From NCBI RefSeq assembly GCF_000317285.1, contig NZ_AJLN01000116.1:310001-374000 (forward strand): DNA of 64,000 nucleotides, given 5' to 3'. Of the stretch, positions 9,674 to 19,179 are shown one piece after another. The first letter of the stretch is position 1; each line of letters opens with the position of its first letter. The DNA is from Chlorogloeopsis fritschii PCC 6912 (lineage in GTDB: Bacteria; Cyanobacteriota; Cyanobacteriia; Cyanobacteriales; Nostocaceae). The translations under genes and the position numbers were made by a program. The notes under the pieces are model-generated. The model had not been told where the DNA came from. It made no database searches and saw only the letters and a program-made list of their open reading frames with translations.

Positions 9674-9713
9674 TGCATTTAATAAGGAGCGCAAAGTTTT
9701 TATCTATTCCCTT

Positions 9714-10499
9714 TTAATTAGAAATACTGAGTTCAGTTTTAGTAAGTTTATTTAATTTGTAAATTTCTGGTAACTGCCACCAAGCAAGATGAGGGTATTC
9801 GTGATGTTCTTTGTGGTAGCCAAAATGATAGCAAGTAATAAGTGACAACCATGTTGGCATAGAGATAGTTTGAGCAAAGTGAGGTTTAATATAACCTCCT
9901 TGTGGTTCTCTATGAGTAAGAAATGTACCAAAATAAAATAATTGTAATGAACTTAATAGTGAAGGTAATGCCCAAAAGAGAATAAGATTTGTGTGGGGTA
10001 TATGTAGTATATAGTGAACAGAATTATATACGATTATCCAGGTAATTATTTGACCCCAACTCCAGTAGTTTTTCATAAAATAAAAATACCAGGCAAAGAA
10101 ATTTTTATGCTTGCCGTCGTGGAAATCTGGGTCTAGTTCACTGGCTGGGTGGTGGTGATGCAGCCAATGTTTTTTTAATAATGTTTTGTAAGATAAAAAA
10201 CCATAAGAAAATAAGCTTAATGTTCCGATTAAGTGATTAATCTTGATGTTTTTGGGAAAAACTACACCATGCATAGCATCATGAGCAGTAATAAATAATC
10301 CTGTGTAGATAAATGTTTGCCCAAGTATAGCCAAGACTAACTCTAAAATGTTCAATTTAGAGAGGTCAAATAAAAGTAAAAAAATTAAACTAGTTGCCCA
10401 TATTCCTACTATGGTAACAGCGATGAAAATACCTGTTGTACCGATAGTAAATTGATTTGTAATTTCTATATGAGGGTTTGGTAAGTGTTTTGATTGCAT
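9714..10499 (-). CDS. crtW: Beta-carotene ketolase (CrtW type)
   Basis: 261 residues from the ATG at 10499, close to known cyanobacterial CrtW lengths; GGAG lies 10 bases upstream. The frame stays open to 10562 without a better site. Histidine clusters of the membrane fatty-acid-hydroxylase superfamily are present: TAHDAMHG, KKHWLHHHHPASELDPD and GYHKEHHEYPHLAWW, the last almost identical to Nostoc CrtW. At least four hydrophobic spans. Reaction: adds keto groups at C4/C4' of beta-ionone rings to give echinenone or canthaxanthin, probably in thylakoid or plasma membrane. Ketocarotenoids are ligands of orange carotenoid proteins, which fits the HLIP gene next door. Monocistronic; the gene is relatively AT-rich. 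Confidence 0.92.
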   Translation of the reverse strand: MQSKHLPNPHIEITNQFTIGTTGIFIAVTIVGIWATSLIFLLLFDLSKLNILELVLAILGQTFIYTGLFITAHDAMHGVVFPKNIKINHLIGTLSLFSYGFLSYKTLLKKHWLHHHHPASELDPDFHDGKHKNFFAWYFYFMKNYWSWGQIITWIIVYNSVHYILHIPHTNLILFWALPSLLSSLQLFYFGTFLTHREPQGGYIKPHFAQTISMPTWLSLITCYHFGYHKEHHEYPHLAWWQLPEIYKLNKLTKTELSISN

Positions 10500-10731
10500 C
10501 AGGCTTTTACTCCGCCTAAAATTTTGTTTAAATTCACACAATTTGGTCATTAAAAAGTTCACTAACCACTTAAGGGAAAACCCCGTTCGTGGTCAGCGCT
10601 GTGCTATAAGTAACATCTAAATCAAATATGTAGAAAAATTAAGTTTACTTAAATAATATTACACATATTTGCATAGATGGTGACTGTGTAAGCAAAATTT
10701 CTTGCTCTGTAAGGCTTTTGAGCCGCGGAGT

Positions 10732-10923
10732 TTAGTGAATGAGGTTAAGTACCTCGCGCAGTACGCTATAACCCTGATAATCCCAGAGTAGGTAAGCCAA
10801 AAAACCAATCATCGCCAAGCGCCCATTCCACAGTTCAGCCTGAGGTGTAAAGCCAAACTTAAAGGCATTACGATCGCTACCGTTATATGCTTTCTCTGTT
10901 GCATCAGTTGGATAAGGCCCCAT
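10732..10923 (-). CDS. hli: High-light-inducible protein (HLIP / small CAB-like)
   Basis: 63 residues. The single membrane helix carries the chlorophyll-binding motif AELWNGRLAMIGF (residues about 29-41), diagnostic of HLIP/ELIP proteins. Known role: binds chlorophyll and carotenoid, dissipates excess energy and helps photosystem assembly in thylakoids, induced by high light. GAGGA lies 9 bases before the ATG. Its neighbour crtW, on the same strand, makes ketocarotenoids, and psaAB is close by. Confidence 0.95.
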   Translation of the reverse strand: MGPYPTDATEKAYNGSDRNAFKFGFTPQAELWNGRLAMIGFLAYLLWDYQGYSVLREVLNLIH

Positions 10924-11318
10924 TGTTAAGTTTCCTCAAGATTGTGAACTACACAATTCATGGTATTTACTCACTTAACAAGTGCTATCTATCTCTAGTG
11001 CCAAAGTGTAAGCAAGTCGAAAGGGTGAAGTTTAGGGGCTAATATACAAAGTTTTATCTAACAAAAGGTTAATAAATATTTCTATTGGTCTCTACAGCCA
11101 AGATGCTTTGTAAAGCAAACTAGTAATAATGTATACATGATTTTTCTTGTTTTTGAATAAAAGCTCGTAATTTGTTAGATAGTGCGATCGCCTGCTTAAA
11201 GTTCACTACAGAGAGCGGTAGTTGCAAAGTTGCCAGTAATATCTAACGGAAGTCAGAAGGTTTTCTAAATATTGTTGCTCAAACTAATAGGAAGTAAATA
11301 AGTTTTTGAACTAAGAAT
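10924..11318. promoter_or_regulatory. Intergenic region between the HLIP and SDR genes
   Basis: 395 bp, no gene seen. It must hold the HLIP promoter on the minus strand and the SDR promoter on the plus strand. One HIP1-like GCGATCGC occurs near 11184. Confidence 0.4.
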
Positions 11319-12137
11319 ATGGCTCCTACGGCACTAATTACGGGTGGATCTGAAGGGATTGGTAAAGCAACAGCTGTTTTATTTGCCCGCAAAGGATATG
11401 AACTTATACTTGCGGCTCGTCATAGCGATCGCTTAGAAATAGCAGCGCAGGAGGTACAAAACGTTAGTGGTACAGTACCACTGATAGTTACTTGTGATGT
11501 CACCGATCCATTGCAGGTGAAAACACTAGTAGATAAAGCGTTGGAGCATTATGGTTATATTGACGTGTTAATAAATAACGCAGGCATTTATGCATCAGCA
11601 CCAGTAGAAGAGTTTTCGCTGGAAGATTGGCACAAGGTTATAGATACTAATTTATGGGGATATATCCATACAATTCATGCTTTACTGCCTCACTTTCTTC
11701 AAAGAGGAAAAGGAACAATTGTGAATGTGAGTTCCATCGGTGGTAAAGTACCTACCGCTTACCTTGTTCCTTACTGTACAAGTAAGTTTGGCGTTACAGG
11801 ATTGACAGAAGCGCTTCATGCAGAATTAAAGCCGAAAGGAATTCAGGTTTGTGGTATTTATCCGAATTTAATTAAATCTAATTTCATGGAACGGGCTGTG
11901 ATGAGAGGGAAAAATGAGCAAGATACTCAAAGCCGTCGCCAACAAATTGAAAACATTCTGAAAAATCCCGTGGTAGAGAAACCTGAAGATGTAGCAAATG
12001 CCATTTGGGATGCAGTTAAAAATCAGAAATCCGAAATATTTGTTGGTTCTGCCAACTTTTCACAGGCGGTTAATCGGTTATTTCCTGGTTTGTTTCAGTG
12101 GGCTTCTCACCAAATCTTTAAGAATAAAGATAGCTGA
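11319..12137 (+). CDS. Short-chain dehydrogenase/reductase (SDR)
   Basis: 272 residues of the classical SDR family. The nucleotide-binding motif TGGSEGIG lies at residues 8-15, NNAGIY at about 86, and the catalytic Ser plus YCTSK at about 139-156. Such enzymes use NAD(P)H to oxidise or reduce alcohols and ketones; the substrate cannot be told from sequence. A C-terminal stretch (SQAVNRLFPGLFQWASHQIF) is hydrophobic and may touch membrane. Single gene followed by a tandem repeat. Confidence 0.88.
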   Translation: MAPTALITGGSEGIGKATAVLFARKGYELILAARHSDRLEIAAQEVQNVSGTVPLIVTCDVTDPLQVKTLVDKALEHYGYIDVLINNAGIYASAPVEEFSLEDWHKVIDTNLWGYIHTIHALLPHFLQRGKGTIVNVSSIGGKVPTAYLVPYCTSKFGVTGLTEALHAELKPKGIQVCGIYPNLIKSNFMERAVMRGKNEQDTQSRRQQIENILKNPVVEKPEDVANAIWDAVKNQKSEIFVGSANFSQAVNRLFPGLFQWASHQIFKNKDS

Positions 12138-12161
12138 ATATACATACAAGACATAGGTTTT

Positions 12162-12343
12162 CTTAAGTTTGGAAGCTCAATCGTAAGGTGGGCACTTTTC
12201 ATAACCTAAAATAAGGGTTTTAGGAAAGTTTGGTAGTGCCACCCTACAAAAACTTAAGTTTGGAAGCTCAACCGTAAGGTGGGCACTTTTCATAACCTAA
12301 AATAAGGGTTTTAGGAAAGTTTGGTAGTGCCCACCCTACAAAA
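12162..12343. repeat. Two tandem 91-bp palindromic repeats
   Basis: Copies start at 12162 and 12253. Each reads AAGTTTGGAAGCTCAA, then GTAAGGTGGGCACTT, a short inner palindrome around AACCTAAAATAAGGGTT, and AGTGCCCACCCTAC, so each copy can fold as a long hairpin. The copies differ by a T/C change and a one-base indel. A diverged relative ends near 44036 (AGGCAGTGCCCACCCTA). Confidence 0.85.
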
Positions 12344-12386
12344 GCTCTGGTTGGTGAGCGGAGCCGAACCACTGCCTTCTACCCCA

Positions 12387-13145
12387 TTAATTCCAGTACA
12401 AGACTTTTTCTTTGATTATTGTTTTACCATCCCTAGAAACTTTTAGTGCATTCCGGGTAAGTAAGTAACGAATGTCACCATTAACAGCAATAAATTGGCT
12501 GTCTTCTATGCCTTCACGGGAATTATAACTTTGCAGTGGAATGATGATTTTTTGATTGCCTTGCCGAGCCACAGCTACGCAACTGCTGGGAACTTCTCTA
12601 CCGCAAATATATACAATAAAGTTTTTGGTTTTAGCTTCCACAAAGGTAGTATTACCATCAGGACAACCCCTAGCTAAAGGTTTACCATCAGCAGCGATCG
12701 CACTGTTAACTTTTTCTCTGAAGGAGACACTACCACCTTTGCTGAGTTTGGTGATTACTAATTCATAAGGGCTAACCATGTATGTTAATTCACCTTGAAT
12801 GGCAACATAAGTTTCACCATTTTTACTACTTATAGGTACAGTAATCTTGTTGCCGCCATTTTTAGAAATTCTTACATAATAACCAAGAGAATCGTCTCGT
12901 TCTCCTCTGCAAATATAGATATAATCTTTAGCTGTATGGAAACTGCGTTTAGGTATTAAATTGGCGGAAGGACAAACTTGTTCTTGAGCAGGTTGTAGTT
13001 GGTAGTTTTTCGACTTCTTCAGTATGTCGCCTGCTTCCATCACTTGAGCCTTGGGAAAGGGCGTCAGTAACCATAGGGAAGACACACCCACAAAGGCTAA
13101 CCGTAAAGTTACTGTGTGAGTAACATTTAATTGTAAATAATTCAT
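12387..13145 (-). CDS. Exported protein with an internally duplicated domain, function unknown
   Basis: 252 residues with a signal-peptide-like N-terminus (VTLRLAFVGVSSLWLLTPFPKAQ). The mature part consists of two similar halves of about 85-90 residues. The first starts CPSANLIPKRSF and contains DYIYICRGE, ITVPISSKNG, YVAIQGELTYMVSPYELVI and REKV. The second starts CPDGNTTFVEAK and contains FIVYICGRE, IIIPLQSYNS, FIAVNGDIRYLLTRNALKV and KEKV. Each half holds two cysteines suited to a disulfide. I do not recognise a named family. Probably periplasmic. Confidence 0.75.
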   Translation of the reverse strand: MNYLQLNVTHTVTLRLAFVGVSSLWLLTPFPKAQVMEAGDILKKSKNYQLQPAQEQVCPSANLIPKRSFHTAKDYIYICRGERDDSLGYYVRISKNGGNKITVPISSKNGETYVAIQGELTYMVSPYELVITKLSKGGSVSFREKVNSAIAADGKPLARGCPDGNTTFVEAKTKNFIVYICGREVPSSCVAVARQGNQKIIIPLQSYNSREGIEDSQFIAVNGDIRYLLTRNALKVSRDGKTIIKEKVLYWN

Positions 13146-13403
13146 ATTTTTAAACTTTTAAACATTAAAATTGCCACCGCATATAAAAAATGTGGCGTTA
13201 AATTATCAGTGTTTTAACGGATGAAAAACTGAAATTATTATCGTATTGAAAAAGCCTAGAACGACTAAAAATTCTGGAGATTTTATTTATTCTTTAATAA
13301 AAGTAATTGTTAAATGAAATTCTTGTTAGCCGAGATGGGGATTGGGTACTGGGAAGAGTACGCGGGGAGACTCATCTGTTCCATGTCACCTATCCCCTAT
13401 CCC

Positions 13404-13856
13404 CTATTTACCTGACTCGCATTCTTGCCTAGTTATGTGATGACGATAGCGAAACATCGCTTCTAGTTGTACCTGTACTAACCAGCCACCCAGAAACTCG
13501 GCTGTTTGCCCACCAGGTAAAGCAAAGGAAATTTCATCAGTTAATCTGGTTTTGCCATTTTCTGATTCAAATTTGTGTCGATGTACCCAGGATTCAAATG
13601 GCCCAGATATCTGTTCGTCTGTAAATAGATGATATTCTTCATATTCAGTATGACGTGCTAACCAACGCAAAGGCAATGGCCCGATCGCCAGACGAAACTC
13701 AGTAATAGCACCTATGCCCAAGCCTCCCTCACGACGTACTACTTGTAAAGGTTGCCAAGGCGGGGTAAGCAATTGCAAAACATCCGCTCTTTCGTGAAAT
13801 TTCCAAACTGTTTCTACGGGTGCATCAATAACTGAGGAATACTTAAAGTGCAGCAT
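13404..13856 (-). CDS. SRPBCC-fold (START/Bet v1-like) ligand-binding protein
   Basis: 150 residues from ATG at 13856, preceded by GAGG 9 bases upstream; a TTG start 15 bases further up is less likely. The N-terminus FKYSSVIDAPVETVWKFHE is the first strand and helix of the SRPBCC/cyclase-dehydrase fold, and the end LEAMFRYRHHIT is its long C-terminal helix. Such proteins bind hydrophobic ligands; ligand unknown. The gene starts 18 nt after the CPXCG gene, so they share a transcript. Confidence 0.8.
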   Translation of the reverse strand: MLHFKYSSVIDAPVETVWKFHERADVLQLLTPPWQPLQVVRREGGLGIGAITEFRLAIGPLPLRWLARHTEYEEYHLFTDEQISGPFESWVHRHKFESENGKTRLTDEISFALPGGQTAEFLGGWLVQVQLEAMFRYRHHITRQECESGK

Positions 13857-13873
13857 TAAGAAAAACCTCAAAC

Positions 13874-14062
13874 CTAGCCTTCATACTCAGTATCAATTTC
13901 GATATCAAGAGTGTCTTCATCGATGCGGATATATAAAATATTGGGACGACAGCAAACTTGACAATCTTCTATATAAGATTGCTGCCCTCCCGCACTCAAA
14001 TCTACAAAAGTTAAATTTTCTTCGCCACAATAAGCACAGTAATATTCTGCTGTTGTTTGCAT
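13874..14062 (-). CDS. CPXCG-type cysteine-rich small protein
   Basis: 62 residues. Two cysteine pairs, YCAYCGEE and DCQVCCRPN, form a likely zinc ribbon, followed by an acidic tail. It matches the small CPXCG family of unknown function. First gene of a two-gene unit with the SRPBCC gene. Confidence 0.85.
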   Translation of the reverse strand: MQTTAEYYCAYCGEENLTFVDLSAGGQQSYIEDCQVCCRPNILYIRIDEDTLDIEIDTEYEG

Positions 14063-14130
14063 CTATCTATTTTAAATTTTAGATTGTAACTGTTAATAGC
14101 TAATGCTAATTGTATTCTTACTATTTACTA

Positions 14131-15774
14131 TTAACATTGAGCCATTAACTTTTCAGATGATTTATCAAATTGACTTGTAGCATCAGCCAAGTGCTTTAGT
14201 AGTGTAGACTGTGGTAAAGGCCCTTGCAAATGACTCCAAGGTAAAACTTGATCGGTTGACCAGTTAGTATGAACGTAAAAATCCAAACTGGGAAGTTTTC
14301 CTTTTAGTTCTTTAAAAGCACGTTTATAGCTACCTAAAGAATCACCAAAGTTACGGGTAAGTTCTAAAAGTTGTGATAGTCGGCGATCGCCTCGTGATAA
14401 CAAAGCCTGAATGATTGACCAATTATAACTTTCGGGACGAAAATCTATCCCTTGTGGCTTTAACTGTTTCTGTAAAAACTGCAACCGTTTCTGGGCTTGG
14501 CGATTTACTCCCAACCACTGAAAAGGGGTGTGTGATTTAGGAACAAAAGTACTACAACCTAGTGTTAACCGCAAACCAGGAGCAGCTTTTTTAATATCGC
14601 GCATCATCGCTACAGTCGCATCTAAATCCTCTGGTTGTTCGCCAGGAATTCCTACCATGCCGTAGAGTTTTAAATTAGTTAATCCTCCAGCTTTAGCATT
14701 CACGGCAGCTTGGATAATTTCATCGTTATCCAGCTTTTTATTGATAATTTGTCGTATTCTTGAAGAACCACTTTCTACAGCAATTGTTAAGGATTTTGTA
14801 TCTCGTTTCGCTAAAGTTTGCGCCAATTGCACAGTTACAGTATTAGTTCGCACCGAAGCAATACTCAGACGCACATCGTCGAACTGAGGATGGCTAATAT
14901 AATTCAATAATTCCTCAAACTCAGGATGTTGAGTAACTGAAGCACCTAATAATCCGAGCCGATTTGTGACTGTTAAACCTTTTGTAATTGCTGGTATTAA
15001 AGAACCTTCCAAACTAGCAGTTCTAAAAGGTAAAGTGAGATAACTTGCCAGACAGAAGCGACACATTTCTGGGCAACTTCTCACCACTTCTACCATATAA
15101 ATATTTTCCCAAGCTGCTTTTTCAGTCACTACCGTTGATGCTGATAAAGTGTTGCCTCGGTAGGTTTGTTTTTGTACTACAGCTGGAATTTCTGAGGAAA
15201 TAGGTTGAATTGATTTAATCGCACCATCAACATCGTGATACTCAACTTCATACAAACTCGGAATATAAATGCCCGGTACTTGTGCGAGTGCTTGAAGTTG
15301 AGTTTGCCTGTCAGCATTCCTAACTGCTTGATAAGCATCAATAAAATTATCTAGGAGATTTTCACCATCCCCCAGTAAAATGACATCAAAAAAATCTGCG
15401 AAGGGTTCGGGGTTGGCAGTCAGAACGGGGCCACCGCCAAAAACTATGGGATGATTAGGATCGCGGAAAGCTGCCCTGATGGGAATTTCTAAAGATTCTA
15501 ATAAGTTTAATATATTCACATAATCCAATTCCCAGGACATCGAAAAGCCAAGTAATTCTGGCTTTCTTGGCAGTGGTTCGTGAATATCGGTGAACAAGCG
15601 ACTCACCTGCACATCTGAACGCATAGCTAAAGTAGCCCACACTACTTGATAGCCAAGGCTTGTTATGCCCACACTATACTCGTTGGGAAAGGCAAAAATA
15701 GTGGCGATCGCATCGGTGTTGGGAGTGGCAGGAGTGAATAAAAGGCGTTCAGCAGCAAATACAGAAGATGTCAC
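14131..15774 (-). CDS. B12-binding-domain radical SAM protein
   Basis: 547 residues. An N-terminal region (ANPEPFADFFDVILLGDGE at about 118-137) resembles the cobalamin-binding domain of B12-dependent radical SAM proteins. The [4Fe-4S] motif CPEMCRFC (C-x3-C-x2-C) lies at about 232-240. YGMVGIPGEQPEDL is typical of the radical SAM barrel in the YgiQ/methylthiotransferase-like group. Expected chemistry: reductive cleavage of SAM to a 5'-deoxyadenosyl radical. Substrate unknown. The gene is alone; STRR heptamers lie just upstream (15787-15814). Confidence 0.85.
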   Translation of the reverse strand: MTSSVFAAERLLFTPATPNTDAIATIFAFPNEYSVGITSLGYQVVWATLAMRSDVQVSRLFTDIHEPLPRKPELLGFSMSWELDYVNILNLLESLEIPIRAAFRDPNHPIVFGGGPVLTANPEPFADFFDVILLGDGENLLDNFIDAYQAVRNADRQTQLQALAQVPGIYIPSLYEVEYHDVDGAIKSIQPISSEIPAVVQKQTYRGNTLSASTVVTEKAAWENIYMVEVVRSCPEMCRFCLASYLTLPFRTASLEGSLIPAITKGLTVTNRLGLLGASVTQHPEFEELLNYISHPQFDDVRLSIASVRTNTVTVQLAQTLAKRDTKSLTIAVESGSSRIRQIINKKLDNDEIIQAAVNAKAGGLTNLKLYGMVGIPGEQPEDLDATVAMMRDIKKAAPGLRLTLGCSTFVPKSHTPFQWLGVNRQAQKRLQFLQKQLKPQGIDFRPESYNWSIIQALLSRGDRRLSQLLELTRNFGDSLGSYKRAFKELKGKLPSLDFYVHTNWSTDQVLPWSHLQGPLPQSTLLKHLADATSQFDKSSEKLMAQC

Positions 15775-15786
15775 AGATGAAAAATA

Positions 15787-15814
15787 GGGGCTAGGGATTA
15801 GGGGCTAGGGACTA
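15787..15814. repeat. Heptanucleotide STRR run
   Basis: Four 7-mers in a row: GGGGCTA, GGGATTA, GGGGCTA, GGGACTA. This is the short tandemly repeated repetitive type common in heterocystous cyanobacteria. A related run is at 44779-44799. Confidence 0.85.
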
Positions 15815-15845
15815 AGGATAGAAAGTAATCTAGTCTCTAGTTTGT

Positions 15846-16100
15846 TTATCTATATTTAATTTTAAGGTATAAAATTATGATGTTGAAAAATAATGTAGTT
15901 CCATTAGCGAGAATAATCGGCAAAGCTGATAGATAAAATCCATATAATAACCATAAAAATACACCTATATTAAAGGAAATCAACATGGCATAGGAAACAT
16001 CTTTTGCGGATTTTGTTTGCCATGTTTTTATCATTTGTGGCAAGAATGAAAAAGTGGTTAATGTAGCAGCGACTAATCCTAAAATAGTAATAAAGTCCAT
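15846..16100 (-). CDS. SemiSWEET-type sugar transporter (PQ-loop)
   Basis: 84 residues if started at MDFITILGL. Three hydrophobic helices are visible, with the PQ motif in FSFLPQMIKTWQTKSAKDVS of helix 1. SemiSWEETs work as dimers that pass sugars across the membrane without energy input. Start is uncertain: ATG at 16142 has AAGG five bases before it and overlaps the end of the upstream gene by 10 nt, which would suggest translational coupling, but it adds 14 residues not typical of the family. Confidence 0.85.
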   Translation of the reverse strand: MDFITILGLVAATLTTFSFLPQMIKTWQTKSAKDVSYAMLISFNIGVFLWLLYGFYLSALPIILANGTTLFFNIIILYLKIKYR

Positions 16101-16132
16101 TGGATATAAGCTTTGAAATATTAACCGCAATT

Positions 16133-16792
16133 TTAGATGCAATCCTTATCTTTTGATTTTTTCAGATAAGACTTAGCCCAAGCATACCGTTGTGAATCTT
16201 TAGATATTAAATATCTCGCCGCATCTTGTCGTTTATTCTCATCTTTTGTACTCCTCACTACTCGTTTAATTTCATCATCTATATCTTCGCTTCTAGCACC
16301 ACGCTTGATTGCTTCTGCAAACCAATTATCTCCTTTTGGATATTCACCTTTGTCATAATAAATTGCTCCCATTAAAGTGTAAGGTTGATAACTAGGTTGA
16401 TAACTACCTGTAAGTTGATGATTTTTTAACCATTCAACTTCTGAATTATGCTTCCAAAGAATTGGATAAAGAGGAGAAGAAATATAATCTTTTAAATCTT
16501 GCCAAGATTTAGGTACTTTATACTGAACTTTCAGATGTGAAAACTCACTTTCTAGTTTTCTAAGTTCTTCTACTTTATGTTGCTGCTTTTGTTTAATGAC
16601 TTTTACAGTTTCAAAAAGCTTGTGTTCTGTTAACCAATCCAACTCTAAGTCTGTTAACTCAATTCCTAAGTCTACTTTTCGCAAAATAAGATACAGAAGA
16701 CTAGAAGGTGATGAATCTTCATGTTTTGTTGCTTGGTACTTGGACTTTAAGTTGGTAAAGTCTTTTAGACGGTTTTGAAACTCTTTATCCAT
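16133..16792 (-). CDS. Charged helical protein of unknown function
   Basis: 219 residues, rich in Lys and Glu. A coiled-coil-like stretch (ETVKVIKQKQQHKVEELRKL) sits near residues 60-85. A later part (YTLMGAIYYDKGEYPKGDNWFAEAIKRGA, about 140-170) reads like a TPR or Sel1-type helix pair. No signal peptide and no family I can name. Its stop lies inside the possible start region of the SemiSWEET gene, so the two are probably cotranscribed. Confidence 0.65.
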   Translation of the reverse strand: MDKEFQNRLKDFTNLKSKYQATKHEDSSPSSLLYLILRKVDLGIELTDLELDWLTEHKLFETVKVIKQKQQHKVEELRKLESEFSHLKVQYKVPKSWQDLKDYISSPLYPILWKHNSEVEWLKNHQLTGSYQPSYQPYTLMGAIYYDKGEYPKGDNWFAEAIKRGARSEDIDDEIKRVVRSTKDENKRQDAARYLISKDSQRYAWAKSYLKKSKDKDCI

Positions 16793-16921
16793 GTCGAAAT
16801 TAGCAGCATTAATACTGTTATAGACGTACTATTTGCTACTATAACGACACTTAATAAAATAGAGGAGGGGAAATTACCCACTCTCCAAAAGTAATAATTA
16901 TCTTTAAACTACTCCGTATTT

Positions 16922-18010
16922 CTACAACACCTGGCACTGCCCGTGATGTCTTAACAAATGATCGCATAGCACCAACGCCACCATTGCCTCAACCATTGGG
17001 ACTGCACGCGATAGTACACAAGGATCGTGACGTCCTTTGCCTGCTAAAACAGTCTCTTCACCTTCATTAGTTACTGTCTTCTGCTCTTTTCTAATTGTTG
17101 CCGTGGGTTTAAATGCTACACGAATCAGGATATTTTCACCGTTGGAAATTCCGCCTTGAATACCTCCGGAACGGTTGGTACGAGTACGAATTTCACCATT
17201 TTCATCAATATAAAATTCGTCGTTATGCTCAAATCCACTTAGTAAAGTTCCAGCAAAACCAGAACCGATTTCAAAACCTTTACTAGCGGGCAAAGACATT
17301 ACACCTTTGGCGATATCGGCTTCCAACTTATCAAACACTGGCTCGCCCAAGCCTTTCGGTACATTTCGCGCTACGCATTCAACCACACCACCAATAGAAT
17401 TGCCTTCCCGCCGGATTTGCTCGATTAATTCAATCATTCGTTCGGCACATTCAGCATCAGGGCAGCGAACAATATTGCTTTCAACTTGTTCTAAAGTCAC
17501 GCCATCAGGATCGATAACCCCTTCTAAATCTTTAATGCGCTTGACGTAACCGATAATTTCTACACCCGCAACTTGCCGGAGAATTTTTTTAGCGATCGCT
17601 CCTGCTGCTACTCTGCCTATAGTCTCCCGCGCCGACGATCTACCGCCACCTTGCCAGTTACGGATGCCATACTTAGCATCGTAAGTTGCATCTGCATGGG
17701 AAGGGCGATACTTAAACGCCATCTCATCATAATCTTGGGAGCGAGTATCTTTATTCTTGACTAAAATTGCGATCGGTGTCCCCAGTGTTTTCCCCTCAAA
17801 TATCCCAGAGAGAATTTCGCATTTGTCTTCTTCTTTGCGAGGTGTTGTAATTTTACTTTGTCCCGGACGCCTTCTATCGAGTTCGACTTGAATTTCCTCA
17901 GCCGAAATTTCTAGTCGGGGAGGACAACCATCAATTACAACTCCCACACCACCGCCGTGGGATTCGCCAAAAGTAGTGACGCGAAAAAGATGCCCAAATG
18001 TGTTGCCCAT
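16922..18010 (-). CDS. aroC: Chorismate synthase
   Basis: 362 residues from the ATG at 18010, giving the canonical [20 protein letters not shown]. Other family blocks visible: [36 protein letters not shown] and [18 protein letters not shown]. Reaction: FMN-dependent conversion of 5-enolpyruvylshikimate-3-phosphate to chorismate, last step of the shikimate pathway in the cytoplasm. The frame continues 24 codons upstream, but this would run into the divergent neighbour. Only 58 bp separate it from the 2-hydroxyacid dehydrogenase gene, so the promoters overlap or are shared. Confidence 0.97.
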   Translation of the reverse strand: MGNTFGHLFRVTTFGESHGGGVGVVIDGCPPRLEISAEEIQVELDRRRPGQSKITTPRKEEDKCEILSGIFEGKTLGTPIAILVKNKDTRSQDYDEMAFKYRPSHADATYDAKYGIRNWQGGGRSSARETIGRVAAGAIAKKILRQVAGVEIIGYVKRIKDLEGVIDPDGVTLEQVESNIVRCPDAECAERMIELIEQIRREGNSIGGVVECVARNVPKGLGEPVFDKLEADIAKGVMSLPASKGFEIGSGFAGTLLSGFEHNDEFYIDENGEIRTRTNRSGGIQGGISNGENILIRVAFKPTATIRKEQKTVTNEGEETVLAGKGRHDPCVLSRAVPMVEAMVALVLCDHLLRHHGQCQVL

Positions 18011-18068
18011 GATGTTGAGGAGATATCGTCTAGATAATAATATTACTTTTGTGTTTGTGCCTGAAATT

Positions 18069-19046
18069 ATGTCCCAAGCCAAAGTCTTTGTTACCCGCCG
18101 TCTCCCTACTGAATTACAGCAATTACAAGAAATTGCGGATGTAGAAGTTTGGATGGAACGCCAACCGCCTCCCTACGAGGTTTTGCTGGCAAAGACAAAG
18201 GAAATAGACGGGTTATTGTGTTTGCTAACCGATCAAATTGATCGGCAACTGATAGAAGCCGCAACTTCTATTAAGGTTATCAGTCAAATGGCAGTGGGAT
18301 ACGACAATATTGATATTTTATCTGCTACCGCAAGGCGTATCCCAATCGGTCACACTCCTGGTGTATTAACAGATGCAACAGCCGATTTAACTTGGGCGTT
18401 ACTAATGGCAGCTGCACGACGAGTGGTAGAGGCAGATCGGTTTACGCGTGGGGGAGAATGGCGAACATGGGAACCAGATTTGTTACTGGGGCCTAATGTC
18501 ACAGGTGCTACTCTGGGGATTGTTGGTTTTGGGCGAATTGGACAGGCAGTAGCTCGTCGTGCTAAGGGTTTTGAAACGCGAATTATTTATACCAGCAAGC
18601 ACAGATGTGAGCCAGAGCTAGAAGAATCTTTGGGTGTGGAATTTGCTAGTTTTGAACGTTTATTACAAGAGTCTGATTTTGTGACAATTCATACTCCTCT
18701 AACAGCAGATACACACCATCTGTTTAGTGAACCGCAATTTGCGCTGATGAAGCAATCTGCGATTTTAATTAACACAGCACGGGGAACAATTGTAGAGCCA
18801 AATGCCTTATATCAAGCTTTATCCAACGGTCAAATTGCAGGTGCCGCTATTGATGTTACAGAACCAGAACCTATTCCCACCGATAGTCCTTTACTGAGTC
18901 TTGATAACTTAATTATTACTCCTCATATCGGTAGCGCCAGTCGTCAGACGCGGAAAAAAATGGCAGATATGGCGATTGAGAATTTAATTGCTGGGTTAAA
19001 AGGAGAGCGGTTGCCTTATTGCGTTAACCCGGAAGTTTACCAGTAA
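18069..19046 (+). CDS. D-2-hydroxyacid dehydrogenase (glyoxylate/hydroxypyruvate reductase type)
   Basis: 325 residues from ATG at 18069 ([16 protein letters not shown]). The NAD(P)-binding motif [20 protein letters not shown] lies near residue 145. Catalytic residues of the family are visible in [10 protein letters not shown] (Arg), DVTEPEP (Glu) and PHIGSAS (His). Members reduce glyoxylate or hydroxypyruvate to glycolate or D-glycerate, so photorespiratory salvage is a plausible role. Divergent from aroC; a longer in-frame reading would overlap the aroC start region. Confidence 0.92.
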   Translation: MSQAKVFVTRRLPTELQQLQEIADVEVWMERQPPPYEVLLAKTKEIDGLLCLLTDQIDRQLIEAATSIKVISQMAVGYDNIDILSATARRIPIGHTPGVLTDATADLTWALLMAAARRVVEADRFTRGGEWRTWEPDLLLGPNVTGATLGIVGFGRIGQAVARRAKGFETRIIYTSKHRCEPELEESLGVEFASFERLLQESDFVTIHTPLTADTHHLFSEPQFALMKQSAILINTARGTIVEPNALYQALSNGQIAGAAIDVTEPEPIPTDSPLLSLDNLIITPHIGSASRQTRKKMADMAIENLIAGLKGERLPYCVNPEVYQ

Positions 19047-19146
19047 AATTCAACAATTTTTGTAGGGTGGGGAAATTTTCTAAGTAATGCCGTTATGCAA
19101 GCTCAGATGTTACACTAATATTACATTTATTTTAGAGAGGCAAAAA

Positions 19147-19179
19147 ATGAACCAACGGGACTTCTCAAGCCTGACTTGA
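19147..19179 (+). other. Ten-codon leader ORF or frameshifted start of the PheS-like gene
   Basis: AGAGAGG stands 7 bases before ATG at 19147, the best ribosome binding site in the area. The frame reads MNQRDFSSLT and stops at TGA (19177-19179). The downstream gene is in another frame and its first start-type codon, TTG at 19176, overlaps this stop as TTGA. Either a leader peptide coupled to the downstream gene, a programmed -1 shift, or a one-base indel. Confidence 0.55.

Noticed and set aside
12344-12386. tRNA-like sequence (GGTTGGTGAGCGGAGCCGAA)
   Set aside because: It does not fold as a cloverleaf and is part of a repeat tail; no other tRNA signature was found in the window.
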